Assembly: GCF_002019635.1 (NCBI RefSeq)
Contig: NZ_KV917372.1
Coordinates: 992,001-1,056,000 of the forward strand
DNA: 64,000 nucleotides
Direction: 5' to 3'
From: Metabacillus halosaccharovorans
GTDB lineage: Bacteria > Bacillota > Bacilli > Bacillales > Bacillaceae
The position numbers and the translations under genes are program-made. Below, in pieces: positions 20,444-28,209 of this stretch (position 1 is its first letter; every line of letters starts with the position of its first letter). The notes below the pieces were generated by a model, which saw only the letters and a program-made list of their open reading frames with translations, was not told the DNA's origin and made no database searches.

Positions 20444-20716
20444 TTATAGCCCTATCTTATAATCGTATTCTTTCGCTTTATCAACCTTTGATTCAAATTC
20501 AAGCTTTAGAAATGGTTTATATGAAGGTTCAACATGTTTAACAAACGAGTAGGATGACAGTCTTTGAATCGTTTGCTCCACAACATCCATATTGCAATAA
20601 AGCACAACATATTTTAATCGCTTTGAAACATAGTGTACATTGCCAAACTTCCTAAGCATTTTTAGTTGCTTTAATGTATGAAGCCAAACTACAATACCTT
20701 GACGCTTTTCAAACAT
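20444..20716 (-). CDS. ylbG: YlbG family protein (DUF2129)
   Basis: This is a small soluble protein of 90 residues, beginning [17 protein letters not shown]. The second ATG is chosen because AAGGGAG lies seven bases upstream of it. YlbG is conserved in Firmicutes next to ylbF and has no proven function. The core [20 protein letters not shown] (residues 22-41) alternates charged and hydrophobic residues in the way of a small alpha-beta fold. Confidence 0.9.
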   Translation of the reverse strand: MFEKRQGIVVWLHTLKQLKMLRKFGNVHYVSKRLKYVVLYCNMDVVEQTIQRLSSYSFVKHVEPSYKPFLKLEFESKVDKAKEYDYKIGL

Positions 20717-20911
20717 ACTCATTCTCCCTTAATATCTAAACAGAATGTATAATTAAATCTAATCATTAAAAGTCTAGCAAAAATTTCGACTTCAAACAAT
20801 ATTTTGACAAAAATTAATAAGAAAAACACGACTTACCGCCAAAGTGGAGGAAACCGATGTTTTTTCTTATACATTAAACCTTAAGTAAATAATACGAGTG
20901 CTAGACTCGTT

Positions 20912-21355
20912 TTATGAAACTTTACAACCGCAGCTTCCTCCGGTACCACAGCCTCCACCACAGCTTGATTCGAAAAATGGATTCCCGGTAGGAACTTTTA
21001 TATGAACAGAAACAGCTTGACCTATTTGAACACTGATTTCATCTAGTAGGGACTGAACTTCGTTTTCCGCTTTTTTAAAATTTGCGACATGATCATTTAA
21101 ATCCACGGTTCTTTTAACATCCCGCAACTCTTTTGTAATTTTTCGATAATCTGGATGATATTTACCGAAGCGTTGAACATCTTCATATAGATCCTTAATT
21201 TTCGTGAATTCACTGATTAGTTGCTGTGCTTCTGTATCATTTTTTAATATTTGATAACAACGGCGATACTCTTTTACAATCTCTGATTGAAGTACCCAGT
21301 TCGCAAGTTGTTCTGCTTGATCTATTATCTTTGTGCTTTCAAGTGTAGCAAACAT
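20912..21355 (-). CDS. ylbF: YlbF/RicF, Fe-S subunit of the RicAFT (Y) complex
   Basis: With YmcA (RicA) and YaaT (RicT), this protein forms a complex that directs RNase Y to certain mRNAs and speeds sporulation, competence and biofilm programmes in B. subtilis. It has 147 residues, mostly helical with a central YRRCYQILKNDTEAQQLI segment. The C-terminus CGGGCGTGGSCGC holds four cysteines, matching the ligands of the oxygen-sensitive iron-sulfur clusters reported for the complex. A GGAGGTG RBS precedes the ATG. It is 196 bases from ylbG in the same direction. Confidence 0.93.
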   Translation of the reverse strand: MFATLESTKIIDQAEQLANWVLQSEIVKEYRRCYQILKNDTEAQQLISEFTKIKDLYEDVQRFGKYHPDYRKITKELRDVKRTVDLNDHVANFKKAENEVQSLLDEISVQIGQAVSVHIKVPTGNPFFESSCGGGCGTGGSCGCKVS

Positions 21356-21434
21356 AGAGTTTTAGCACCTCCGTTATTCATTTTAACACGAATAACAGAA
21401 AATGAAAAATAATAGCGTCATTTCATTATCGGTC

Positions 21435-21866
21435 TTATCTAATGTTAACGTTCCATGATTTTTTCAATTGATAATCAGCCGAATCATTATGAACAACCTC
21501 TATCATAAGATGATGTTTTCCCTTCTCTAACCCCTTTATAATAAAGGCAGCTGTGAAGATTTCATCGACTTTTTTACCGTCAACATACACTTGCATATGG
21601 CCTTCTCCATTAACATTAGTCCCGCCTTTTTCCTTAAAAGTAAAGGATGGGATATAACATTCCACATAAATATCTTGACCTCGTACATGGTGATTAACAA
21701 CTATGTCTTTAGACTGTTTTAGACTAGAAACTTCAATTGCAGATTCTGTTGCTTCCACAATCTCAAGTGGCACAACGCTCATACTTCCTTTCGGTCTGGG
21801 CTTATCCTCAACACACCCTGATAAAACACATAAAAAACATGCAAACATTAAAACAAAACGATTCAT
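21435..21866 (-). CDS. Predicted lipoprotein of unknown function
   Basis: This is a 143-residue secreted protein with a type II signal peptide: MNRFVLMFACFLCVLSGC, with lipobox LSGC. The second ATG is chosen, nine bases after AAAGGAGG. The mature part is mainly beta: residues 65-140 include YVECYIPSFTF, MQVYVDGKKVDEI and KGLEKGKHHLMIEV, which resembles a small immunoglobulin-like or Ni/Cu-binding fold in which a short ligand-like strand is presented. I cannot name the family. It sits between ylbE and ylbF, where B. subtilis has no gene. Confidence 0.7.
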   Translation of the reverse strand: MNRFVLMFACFLCVLSGCVEDKPRPKGSMSVVPLEIVEATESAIEVSSLKQSKDIVVNHHVRGQDIYVECYIPSFTFKEKGGTNVNGEGHMQVYVDGKKVDEIFTAAFIIKGLEKGKHHLMIEVVHNDSADYQLKKSWNVNIR

Positions 21867-21962
21867 ATTCATAAGCCTCCTTTATTTTTATTGTTTACAG
21901 AGACTTAGAAAAACATGAATCGTTTCAAAGAACTTATTGGATAACAATACGCAAGCAAGTTT

Positions 21963-22202
21963 TTAATCTTGCTGTCTCATAGATTGGAACATCGCGATCA
22001 TCATAGATGCCATCTGGACAGAGTTAGAAAATTGTTGAACTTTGTGTGGAATTGTTTTTTGATAATAATTCATCATATTTAGCTCCATTGAATCAAGATC
22101 ACTGGGATTTCTGGAAAGTTTTCGATACCAATACGGTTGTTCTCTTATAAATCTTACACGTTCTTCATTTGCCCGAATGTATTCTTGAACATCCTTCCTC
22201 AT
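21963..22202 (-). CDS. ylbE: YlbE-like protein
   Basis: This is a 79-residue protein conserved next to ylbD in bacilli, with no known activity. The stretches QPYWYRKLSRNP (residues 21-32) and NYYQKTIPHKVQQFS followed by ASMMIAMFQSM match YlbE as I know it. GGTAGGGGGA precedes the ATG. It is 32 bases after ylbD and likely cotranscribed with it. Confidence 0.88.
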   Translation of the reverse strand: MRKDVQEYIRANEERVRFIREQPYWYRKLSRNPSDLDSMELNMMNYYQKTIPHKVQQFSNSVQMASMMIAMFQSMRQQD

Positions 22203-22234
22203 AGCTTCCCCCTACCTTATCAATAGTTACTTTT

Positions 22235-22633
22235 TTAATCCTTTCTAAATGAAAAAGGATGTTGACTTGAGGTAGAAGAGTTCTGGCCGGATCCTTTAGA
22301 ACCAAATTGATCAAACAATCCTTGTAATGTTGAAATCGTACTACTCACATTGGTTAGATGATGATTAACTGTATTCATATCCATTTTCTTTACAGCAGTG
22401 AATAATTGATTCATAAAATCTGCTTTACTTGTTTCATCTTTTTCTTTTGTTTCAGTAGATTGTTCGTCTTTATATTGTTGCCATATCATATCGTTTTCTC
22501 CAAGTAGATACCAATCTTCAAATACTTCTTGCCAGTCTTTATTCCCCTTTCGAACTTCTTGAATAAGTTTTGGATGCTTTTTCACAAAATCTTTAAACTG
22601 TTGAACGGATGGATGGTTTTTTTTCGATGTCAT
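22235..22633 (-). CDS. ylbD: YlbD family spore coat-associated protein
   Basis: This is a 132-residue protein: a conserved N-terminal half (HPSVQQFKDFVKKHPKLIQEVRKG, then WQEVFEDWYLLGENDMIW, residues 7-56) followed by a low-complexity, serine- and glutamine-rich C-terminus. In B. subtilis YlbD is a coat protein of the YlbD family under sporulation control; the coat role here is inferred from homology. A GAGGTGAGG RBS precedes the ATG. It is followed by ylbE. Confidence 0.87.
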   Translation of the reverse strand: MTSKKNHPSVQQFKDFVKKHPKLIQEVRKGNKDWQEVFEDWYLLGENDMIWQQYKDEQSTETKEKDETSKADFMNQLFTAVKKMDMNTVNHHLTNVSSTISTLQGLFDQFGSKGSGQNSSTSSQHPFSFRKD

Positions 22634-22790
22634 TTCCTCACCTCATTGATACATTTGCCTATAGTATCTTATTTTCTAATCAGCAAAACTGTTCGCCCAA
22701 TATTTTTTAATATTAATAAAATAATGAAGAATTGAAAATCAAATGAAATATTTGGTAAAATAGCACTAACCAAAAGGAGAGGGTAAAAAG

Positions 22791-23279
22791 ATGAAAAAAG
22801 AGAAACTGTTGCAATTAACTAAAGAAGTAATTGATCAAGCAAGTGAAGAAGATCAATATGTAATCGAACTTTTATTAAATGGGTTAAAAAAGAAACAATA
22901 TCATGAACAAGGATCCTACATAGGTGCTCTCCTTCACGCCACATCTGAATATAGAGATGAGAAATTTTATATAAAAATACCCAATACACCTATTATACAA
23001 AATTCATTAAATATTGTTCATGGAGGGATTACAGCTACTCTGCTTGACTCCGCAATGGGCGGACTCGTTCATCACATTCTTCCACCTGATAAGGCTGCAG
23101 TTACGACCGAAATTAAAATAAACTATGTTGCTCCAGGTGTTGGAAAAGAACTATCTTGTATCTCACGTGTGATTCACAAAGGAAATAAAACAGTTGTCAC
23201 AGAAGGTCAGGTATTTCGAGATGATGGAACTTTAATTGCTCATAGTACCGCTAGCTTCTTTATAATAAACAGGCAATAG
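22791..23279 (+). CDS. PaaI-type hotdog thioesterase
   Basis: This is a 162-residue protein with a single hotdog fold of the PaaI/YdiI type, which hydrolyses acyl-CoA thioesters; the substrate is unknown. The signature NIVHGGITATLLDSAMGG (near residue 75) carries the HGG turn and the following helix with the catalytic acidic residue. VTTEIKINYVAPG near residue 106 is the typical following strand. AAAAGGAGAGGG precedes the ATG. It lies divergent from ylbD and convergent with ylbC. Confidence 0.87.
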   Translation: MKKEKLLQLTKEVIDQASEEDQYVIELLLNGLKKKQYHEQGSYIGALLHATSEYRDEKFYIKIPNTPIIQNSLNIVHGGITATLLDSAMGGLVHHILPPDKAAVTTEIKINYVAPGVGKELSCISRVIHKGNKTVVTEGQVFRDDGTLIAHSTASFFIINRQ

Positions 23280-23300
23280 TCGTGTGATTTTAAAAAAATA

Positions 23301-23344
23301 AGGTGTCAAACCATTCCCTTTAATGGGTTTTGGGTTTGACACCT
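23301..23344. terminator. Shared terminator hairpin with TGTCAAACC arms
   Basis: AGGTGTCAAACC (23301-23312) and GGTTTGACACCT (23333-23344) form a perfect 12-bp stem. A-rich sequence precedes it and T-rich sequence follows it, so it can end both the thioesterase gene and ylbC. Hairpins with GGTTTGACACC arms recur in many Bacillus genomes, so this may be a dispersed repeat. Confidence 0.75.
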
Positions 23345-23359
23345 CTTTAAAATACTTAC

Positions 23360-24442
23360 TTAATTTGAATTCCAGGTTGTTATAAAATTTTGAGTGTAGT
23401 ATAGACCATCTACACCGACCCCTAGATGAGTAAAATCTTCATTCAATAATGTATCACGATGTCCCTTGCTATTTAACCAACCTTCGCTAGCTGCAATACC
23501 ATCAACATACTGCGCAGCAATGTTTTCTCCAGCCATTTGGTATTTTATCTCTTGTTTTGACAATCTATTGACAAGACTTCCCTCAGTAGGAGATTCGTGT
23601 GCAAAATAATTATTTTCTTTCATGTCCCTGCTGTGTAAAAATGCAACTTCTGAAGTAGCTTGATCCCATTTTACTCTTTCTAAACCATGCCTTTTACGAA
23701 GCATGTTCGTAATAGATAGAATTTGTTGTTCAGCACCATCTTCTATTCTCTCCCATTTTTCATCCGTTATTTCTTGAGGCTTAATCAACTCACCACGATA
23801 AGTCACTTCATAAGATCTCTGTTTTATAAAAGTTTCAGCGTCTAACAATCGAATACTTGATAATATACCATCAAACTTATCAATATATAATTGAACATAT
23901 ATATCGCCGATCTTTATCGTCGGTCTGGTATTCATATCCTCTTCTGAAAATTCAAATCGATAGGAGTTTCCTTCAAACTCTAATGACAGACTAGACGAAA
24001 CAGGTTGAATTTTAAACACATCCTGTACAGATTGTCCAATTTGAAAAGGTTTTACATTAACTTCGCTACCAATTGCATAAACTGTAACAACTCTTTGATT
24101 TAATATTCCTATTTGGATATATTCGTTTTCAGATATATCGTAAATCCACCAATCATAATCATAGGCAGAAGGATCAATCCTGTCAGGTTCACCAAGAAGT
24201 GCTGTAATTTCCTCTGAAGATTTTTCCATTAAAGACAAAACGCCTTCATTTGGTACAGTTTCCTTACCCACATCCGATTGCTCTTCTTCCGAGTTTGTTA
24301 ATTCCTCATTTGAGATTTGCACATTTTCTTCTTCATGTTGCTCATTCGGAGTATATTGGCCGTAATAAATAAATAGAGTATAACTAATAAAAATAATAAC
24401 AAAAATGATAATAGTCCTACTAATAACACGCAGTTTGCCCAC
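23360..24442 (-). CDS. ylbC: YlbC, membrane-anchored CAP-domain protein
   Basis: This is a secreted or anchored protein of up to 360 residues. An N-terminal membrane helix (about residues 9-27) is followed by an acidic linker, a CAP-associated N-domain (LLGEPDRIDPSAYDYDWWIY near residue 82) and a C-terminal CAP/SCP domain (residues 235-360) with NMLRKRHGLERVKWD, SRDMKENNYFAHESP, AGENIA and the final HRDTLLNEDFTHLGVGV. Its biochemical role is unknown. The start is unusual: the RBS AAGGGAGGT overlaps the GTG at 24442. The next in-frame codon with good spacing is CTG, three codons later, so the true start is uncertain. Confidence 0.88.
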   Translation of the reverse strand: MGKLRVISRTIIIFVIIFISYTLFIYYGQYTPNEQHEEENVQISNEELTNSEEEQSDVGKETVPNEGVLSLMEKSSEEITALLGEPDRIDPSAYDYDWWIYDISENEYIQIGILNQRVVTVYAIGSEVNVKPFQIGQSVQDVFKIQPVSSSLSLEFEGNSYRFEFSEEDMNTRPTIKIGDIYVQLYIDKFDGILSSIRLLDAETFIKQRSYEVTYRGELIKPQEITDEKWERIEDGAEQQILSITNMLRKRHGLERVKWDQATSEVAFLHSRDMKENNYFAHESPTEGSLVNRLSKQEIKYQMAGENIAAQYVDGIAASEGWLNSKGHRDTLLNEDFTHLGVGVDGLYYTQNFITTWNSN

Positions 24443-24756
24443 CTCCCTTTAATTACCTTCTGTTTTTCTATCATTATATGTGACCTTAAAATAGATATTC
24501 TGGTTATACATTCCAGCATCCACGAACATAAATAAGCTTAACTAAACTCTTTCTTTCATTATTACCACGACAATTAAATCTAAAACATGAACAAAAGTCT
24601 TACGAATATTGCCTTACTTCCTAATCTTTTTATTTTTATTGTACCAAAATTGTGAGTAAATGGTGATTAAAAAGCATTGTATAAGTCATAATTAAAGAGA
24701 GATTCATTAATAACTTTCTATAAAGGTGTAATTTTCACGTCTACTCTGTTTTTTGG

Positions 24757-24795
24757 GGGAAGGAAAACATTTCCCAATAATAGAAGTTTCACTTT
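24757..24795 (+). repeat. 39-bp direct repeat, copy 1
   Basis: This is identical over 39 bases to 24928-24966. It begins GGGAAGGAAAACATTTCCCA and ends with AGTTTCACTTT. The GGGAA/TTCCC arms form a hairpin. In copy 1 the left flank no longer extends the stem. Confidence 0.9.
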
Positions 24796-24796
24796 G

Positions 24797-24906
24797 CCAC
24801 ACCCATAACTGGCAGTAATATTTATCTTTAATTGTATTTTTTTGGCCGACTCTGTTTCTAAGTTCTTTTGTTTTTCTTTTTTCTACAACTGCCAGTAATG
24901 GTCTGG
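24797..24906. repeat. Segment with imperfect terminal inverted repeats
   Basis: The ends match as inverted repeats of about 20 bases: 24797-24816 (ending ACTGGCAGT) and 24888-24906 (beginning ACTGCCAGT) pair with roughly three differences. The interior is T-rich and non-coding. The segment sits between the two 39-bp direct repeats, which gives the whole block the look of a miniature inserted element, but no family is recognised. Confidence 0.55.
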
Positions 24907-24927
24907 TAAGGTCAACTAACTATTATT

Positions 24928-24966
24928 GGGAAGGAAAACATTTCCCAATAATAGAAGTTTCACTTT
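24928..24966 (+). repeat. 39-bp direct repeat, copy 2
   Basis: This is the second exact copy of the 39-bp repeat. Here the hairpin is longer: CTATTATTGGGAA pairs with TTCCCAATAATAG (13 bp). The repeat ends at the likely -35 of the ylbA promoter (TTAACT or TTTAAC, then TATAAT at 24988-24993). Confidence 0.9.
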
Positions 24967-25027
24967 AACTTTTACATGTATTTAAGCTATAATAAATTAC
25001 GTGAAAAGGCTTTAGGAGGGAATTTAG

Positions 25028-25387
25028 ATGAGAATGGAAGATACAGGTATAGAGGGTATTAAGATAGACTTATCACGTTTAGATGAACTTATGGATGAGA
25101 TTGGTTTAGTTCGTGCGGGGCAATGGGATTATGAGCGAGTTACATATGACCGTAAGATTGAAACAAAAGGTGATATTTTCTACCTCCGTGTTCAGGCATA
25201 TGCTGTTGAAGGAGATATTGGCGGAAGACATGCTGTTGTAAAATTAATGACACCGCTTTTAGGCAAACATTATTATCCACACGGTGTTGAATATGGCGAG
25301 GGTGAAGATTTCCCTGCAGCAGTTGTAAACACTTCCAAGAACTTACTTTCACAAGTTGCAGAAGAACTGAAAAAAGTTCAATCCTAG
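25028..25387 (+). CDS. ylbA: YugN-like family protein YlbA
   Basis: This is a 119-residue soluble protein of the YugN-like family, whose function is unknown. The core MDEIGLVRAGQWDYERVTYDRK (residues 21-42), FYLRVQAYAVEGDIGGRHAVVKL and LGKHYYPHGVEYGE match the family. TTTAGGAGGG lies seven bases before the ATG, and TATAAT at 24988-24993 is a good -10. The position near ctaG matches ylbA of B. subtilis; ylbB, which follows it there, is not present. Confidence 0.87.
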   Translation: MRMEDTGIEGIKIDLSRLDELMDEIGLVRAGQWDYERVTYDRKIETKGDIFYLRVQAYAVEGDIGGRHAVVKLMTPLLGKHYYPHGVEYGEGEDFPAAVVNTSKNLLSQVAEELKKVQS

Positions 25388-25410
25388 TATCCACAAATTG
25401 TCCAATATGA

Positions 25411-25453
25411 AAAAATAATAAAGCAGGGTCTAGTACCTGCTTTATTATTTTTT
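25411..25453. terminator. Terminator after ylbA
   Basis: AAAAATAATAAAGCAGG pairs with CCTGCTTTATTATTTTT around a short loop, followed by a T run. It is convergent with the GNAT gene at 25554. Confidence 0.9.
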
Positions 25454-25553
25454 GTCTATCATGTAATTTTCATAAAATTAATACTTTATATATTGTATGG
25501 TATAGCTATCACCTAACAGGAACTCTACCAAGACACATGCTGGATTTTTCTTG

Positions 25554-26066
25554 TTATTCCTCCTCTTTTTGAATTTCCCAAGTAAAGAATTCGCCATCTT
25601 TTTTTGTACAGATTAAACCTAATTTATCAAATAGTCGTATTGACTCCTTGTCCTGTACTTCACATTCCATTACAACCTTTTTCACAGCCATCTGATATGT
25701 TAACCAGTCAATAAATGCATCTATTGCCTCATATGCTATTGATCCATCTGTTGTAGCTTCTTCAATATGATAAGTTAATCTTACATTTTGTTCTTGAACT
25801 GGTTTCCCTTGCATAACGATATCTCCAATTATTTTTTTCTCTTCATATAATATAATCATCCATACACCACAGTCTAAATCCTTATCGTCCTTTTCTAGAC
25901 TTTCGATATAGTAAGGCAAGAAACCACGCACATAAGCAGAAGGCCAACTGGCGGGAATTTCTATGGGAGAACGTTTATCAAGTTCCTTTCGATGGAAAAC
26001 TAATGATTTGGCAATATCAAGTGAACAGGGTATAATCATTAACCGATTTGTTAAGATTTCAATCAA
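25554..26066 (-). CDS. GNAT family N-acetyltransferase
   Basis: This is a RimJ/RimL-like acetyltransferase of about 170 residues. The longest frame starts at 26123 without an RBS. GAGGGGAG lies eight bases before a TTG at 26066, so the protein probably begins there and leads into LTNRLMIIPCSLDIAKSL, the usual beginning of this family. The C-terminal MECEVQDKESIRLFDKLGL (near residue 138) is the conserved E-x-N/D-x-x-S-x-x-x-x-x-K-x-G-F motif. The acceptor is unknown. It is the last gene before the tandem terminators following the DUF420 gene. Confidence 0.8.
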   Translation of the reverse strand: MIEILTNRLMIIPCSLDIAKSLVFHRKELDKRSPIEIPASWPSAYVRGFLPYYIESLEKDDKDLDCGVWMIILYEEKKIIGDIVMQGKPVQEQNVRLTYHIEEATTDGSIAYEAIDAFIDWLTYQMAVKKVVMECEVQDKESIRLFDKLGLICTKKDGEFFTWEIQKEEE

Positions 26067-26191
26067 TCCATCCTCTCCCCTCTTTGTATTTTCAGCATAC
26101 CTGGGAGTAACTATATAATCCATACATATTCATCATTCCATATACAAATGAGGAATTTCACCTTTACATAAACTAAATAAGTGCAGGATAG

Positions 26192-26216
26192 AAAAAAACC
26201 TAAAGGATACCTTTAG
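26192..26216 (-). terminator. Second tandem terminator after DUF420 gene
   Basis: On the minus strand CTAAAGG pairs with CCTTTAG around TAT, followed by GTTTTTTT. Confidence 0.7.
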
Positions 26217-26221
26217 AGGGC

Positions 26222-26257
26222 AAAAAAAAATGGTTTAGAATATTTTATTCTAAACCA
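26222..26257 (-). terminator. First tandem terminator after DUF420 gene
   Basis: TGGTTTAGAAT pairs with ATTCTAAACCA around a five-base loop, followed on the minus strand by TTTTTTTTTG. It lies 14 bases past the DUF420 stop codon. Confidence 0.85.
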
Positions 26258-26271
26258 CCTTGAAAATATGT

Positions 26272-26739
26272 TTAAAATCCTAATATTGCTTTAATAACTG
26301 ATGTTGTTTCTCCACCATGATAAAAAACATATAAAAGTAAATACACAGCAACACCTGTTATGGCAGTAAAAAACCATACGATACTTGTTATTGGACCAAG
26401 TTTACGATGCTTTTGATAATTTTTTTTGTAGCCTGTAATTAAAGATATAATACCTAATACAGCACCGACAGTCGCTAATGTAATATGAAAAACAAGAAAA
26501 ACTGTATAGTAGATTTTGATTTCATCAGGACCCCCAAATGCTGTGTTACCAATAAAAATGGTTCGTGAGGCATAGATAATAAAGAATATTATTGCAGCAA
26601 TCGCAGCTCCAAACATGACTTTCATATGTGCCTCAATATTACGCTGCTTTATTAAATACCATCCAATTGCAACTAATATTGCACTAAGAACGATAAACGA
26701 AGTACTTATAGTAGGTAAAATAGGTAAAGATGTATTCAT
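26272..26739 (-). CDS. DUF420 family membrane protein (YozB/CtaM-like)
   Basis: This is a 155-residue membrane protein with five predicted helices. The start is set at MNTSLPILPTI, eight bases after AGAAAGGA. DUF420 includes YozB of B. subtilis and CtaM of Staphylococcus aureus; CtaM is needed for a functional aa3-type quinol oxidase. Conserved histidines lie in EAHMKVMF (residue 38 region), FHITLA and HRKLGPITSIVWF. It follows ctaG by 81 bases on the same strand, which supports a role in heme-copper oxidase assembly in this organism. Confidence 0.82.
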   Translation of the reverse strand: MNTSLPILPTISTSFIVLSAILVAIGWYLIKQRNIEAHMKVMFGAAIAAIIFFIIYASRTIFIGNTAFGGPDEIKIYYTVFLVFHITLATVGAVLGIISLITGYKKNYQKHRKLGPITSIVWFFTAITGVAVYLLLYVFYHGGETTSVIKAILGF

Positions 26740-26820
26740 ACATGAAATCCTTTCTTTTAATACAGCTTTTAATTGGTATATCATATGTAAAGACTGACGA
26801 ACATTTAGTCAGCCTCATAA

Positions 26821-27723
26821 TTATTTTATAGGATCAGGTGAAAAATTCTTATTTAAATCAATTTCATCTTTTTCTCTTTCTCTACGAGCCCATTGGAAGA
26901 AGATATATGCAAGAATGGATCCATATACAATTTCCTGGATAATTTTCATAAGGACACCACCCAGTTGTTGATCTTCAACAATCGGTAATGTGTTAAACAT
27001 TTCCGGTCCTGTTAAATTTAAACCTGACAGCATATCAGCTGGTACACATAACTGCAATGCATTCAACCATGCTTGTGGTTCGGAATAAGTTAAATAAAGA
27101 GGGTCACTTGCAAAAATAATTAGTGCACAAGCGGGTGTTAATAACACACCATCAGCAAATATATAGCCAACTTTTTTTATCCCTGATAGTGACTTCCAAT
27201 CTGGTAATGTAGTAAGCAGTGGCCACCACATACACAATGCTCCAAAAAATATAAGCGTTGTCATGACTGAATGATAAATTGGATCAGTTTTCACAAAGTC
27301 AAATACTAATGGAACATGATAAAGAGAAAAAATTCCATTAAAGAAGATAAGTGCGACAATTGGATTAGTAAAAAGTTTTATAACAGGCTTTACAATTGGT
27401 CGGTACAATATGGATTTCCATAACCAGTCAGGGATTCCTAAAATAAGTAATGGTGGTACAACCAAATATAAAACAGCCATCTGTGTCATATGTGCACTAA
27501 ACATAATATGTCCCAAAAGATCAACAGGACTACCTTTACTAATATAAAGAAAAAGTATTGCTAAAACAAACAGCAACTGTTGCTTGAGAGGAACAGTTGA
27601 GCTTTCTTTAAATTTTGTTCTCCAAGGCCCTATAATCATAAAATAAAGCGCAGTGATCAATAAGATCACAACAATAAAATATGGACTCCATAAAGCGCGA
27701 AATCCAAATATATCAAAGCTCAT
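26821..27723 (-). CDS. ctaG: Cytochrome c oxidase assembly factor CtaG
   Basis: This polytopic membrane protein of 300 residues is required for formation of active caa3 oxidase in B. subtilis, probably for the copper centre. About seven or eight helices are visible. [22 protein letters not shown] near residue 76 and the histidines in [17 protein letters not shown] are typical of the family (Caa3_CtaG). GAGGAGCTG precedes the ATG. It lies 149 bases after ctaF, beyond a terminator, so it may have its own promoter. Confidence 0.93.
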   Translation of the reverse strand: MSFDIFGFRALWSPYFIVVILLITALYFMIIGPWRTKFKESSTVPLKQQLLFVLAILFLYISKGSPVDLLGHIMFSAHMTQMAVLYLVVPPLLILGIPDWLWKSILYRPIVKPVIKLFTNPIVALIFFNGIFSLYHVPLVFDFVKTDPIYHSVMTTLIFFGALCMWWPLLTTLPDWKSLSGIKKVGYIFADGVLLTPACALIIFASDPLYLTYSEPQAWLNALQLCVPADMLSGLNLTGPEMFNTLPIVEDQQLGGVLMKIIQEIVYGSILAYIFFQWARREREKDEIDLNKNFSPDPIK

Positions 27724-27826
27724 TAAAATATCAGCTCCTTAAGCTAGTCCTTCAAAGTTATTATACACTTCCATATATTTTGTAGCAATGAACGTTCTAT
27801 GACAAATCCGTTATAAATATTGCACT

Positions 27827-27859
27827 AAAAAAAGCAATTGGCATCCATTTGCCAATTGC
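27827..27859 (-). terminator. Terminator after ctaF
   Basis: GCAATTGGCA pairs with TGCCAATTGC, then TTTTTTT on the minus strand. It closes the ctaBCDEF unit 13 bases after the ctaF stop codon. Confidence 0.88.
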
Positions 27860-27872
27860 TCTTTCAAAATAA

Positions 27873-28205
27873 TTACCACCAGATTATAGTAACAAACGTT
27901 AGTACTGTTAAGGCAGCTACTCCTACTCCTGAGAATAAGAACAGTGCTGGAGTCTCATGACCTTTGTGGCTCATATGCATGAAATAATAAAGTTGAAATA
28001 TTACCTGTATCACAGCAAGAGTAATGATGAACGGAATCTTAAACCATTCCCCAATTCCATCATAACCAACAGCGATAAAAGCAACGATTGTTAAGAAGAT
28101 CATCATACCAAAAGTAACCACTTGGTGTTTCATATCTTCTGCATTTTTCTTACGTCGATAGGCTAAGTCTACTTTTGGGTTTGCTGAATTGTGATTATTT
28201 GCCAT
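27873..28205 (-). CDS. ctaF: Cytochrome c oxidase subunit IVB
   Basis: This is the small membrane subunit of the caa3 oxidase, 110 residues. After a charged N-terminus there are three hydrophobic helices (VVTFGMMIFLTIVAFIAVGY, then IPFIITLAVIQVIFQLYYFM with HMSHKGHE, then ALFLFSGVGVAALTVLTFVT). It starts four bases beyond the ctaE stop codon with the RBS inside ctaE, and is the last gene of ctaBCDEF. Confidence 0.93.
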   Translation of the reverse strand: MANNHNSANPKVDLAYRRKKNAEDMKHQVVTFGMMIFLTIVAFIAVGYDGIGEWFKIPFIITLAVIQVIFQLYYFMHMSHKGHETPALFLFSGVGVAALTVLTFVTIIWW

Positions 28206-28209
28206 CAGT

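Noticed and set aside
24298-24519. Minus-strand ORF of 73 codons overlapping the start of ylbC
   Set aside because: It is a shifted frame of the ylbC membrane helix; hydrophobicity comes from the T-rich codons of the real gene.
24757-24966. CRISPR array
   Set aside because: Only two repeats, 171 bases apart, with no spacer series and no cas genes in the window.
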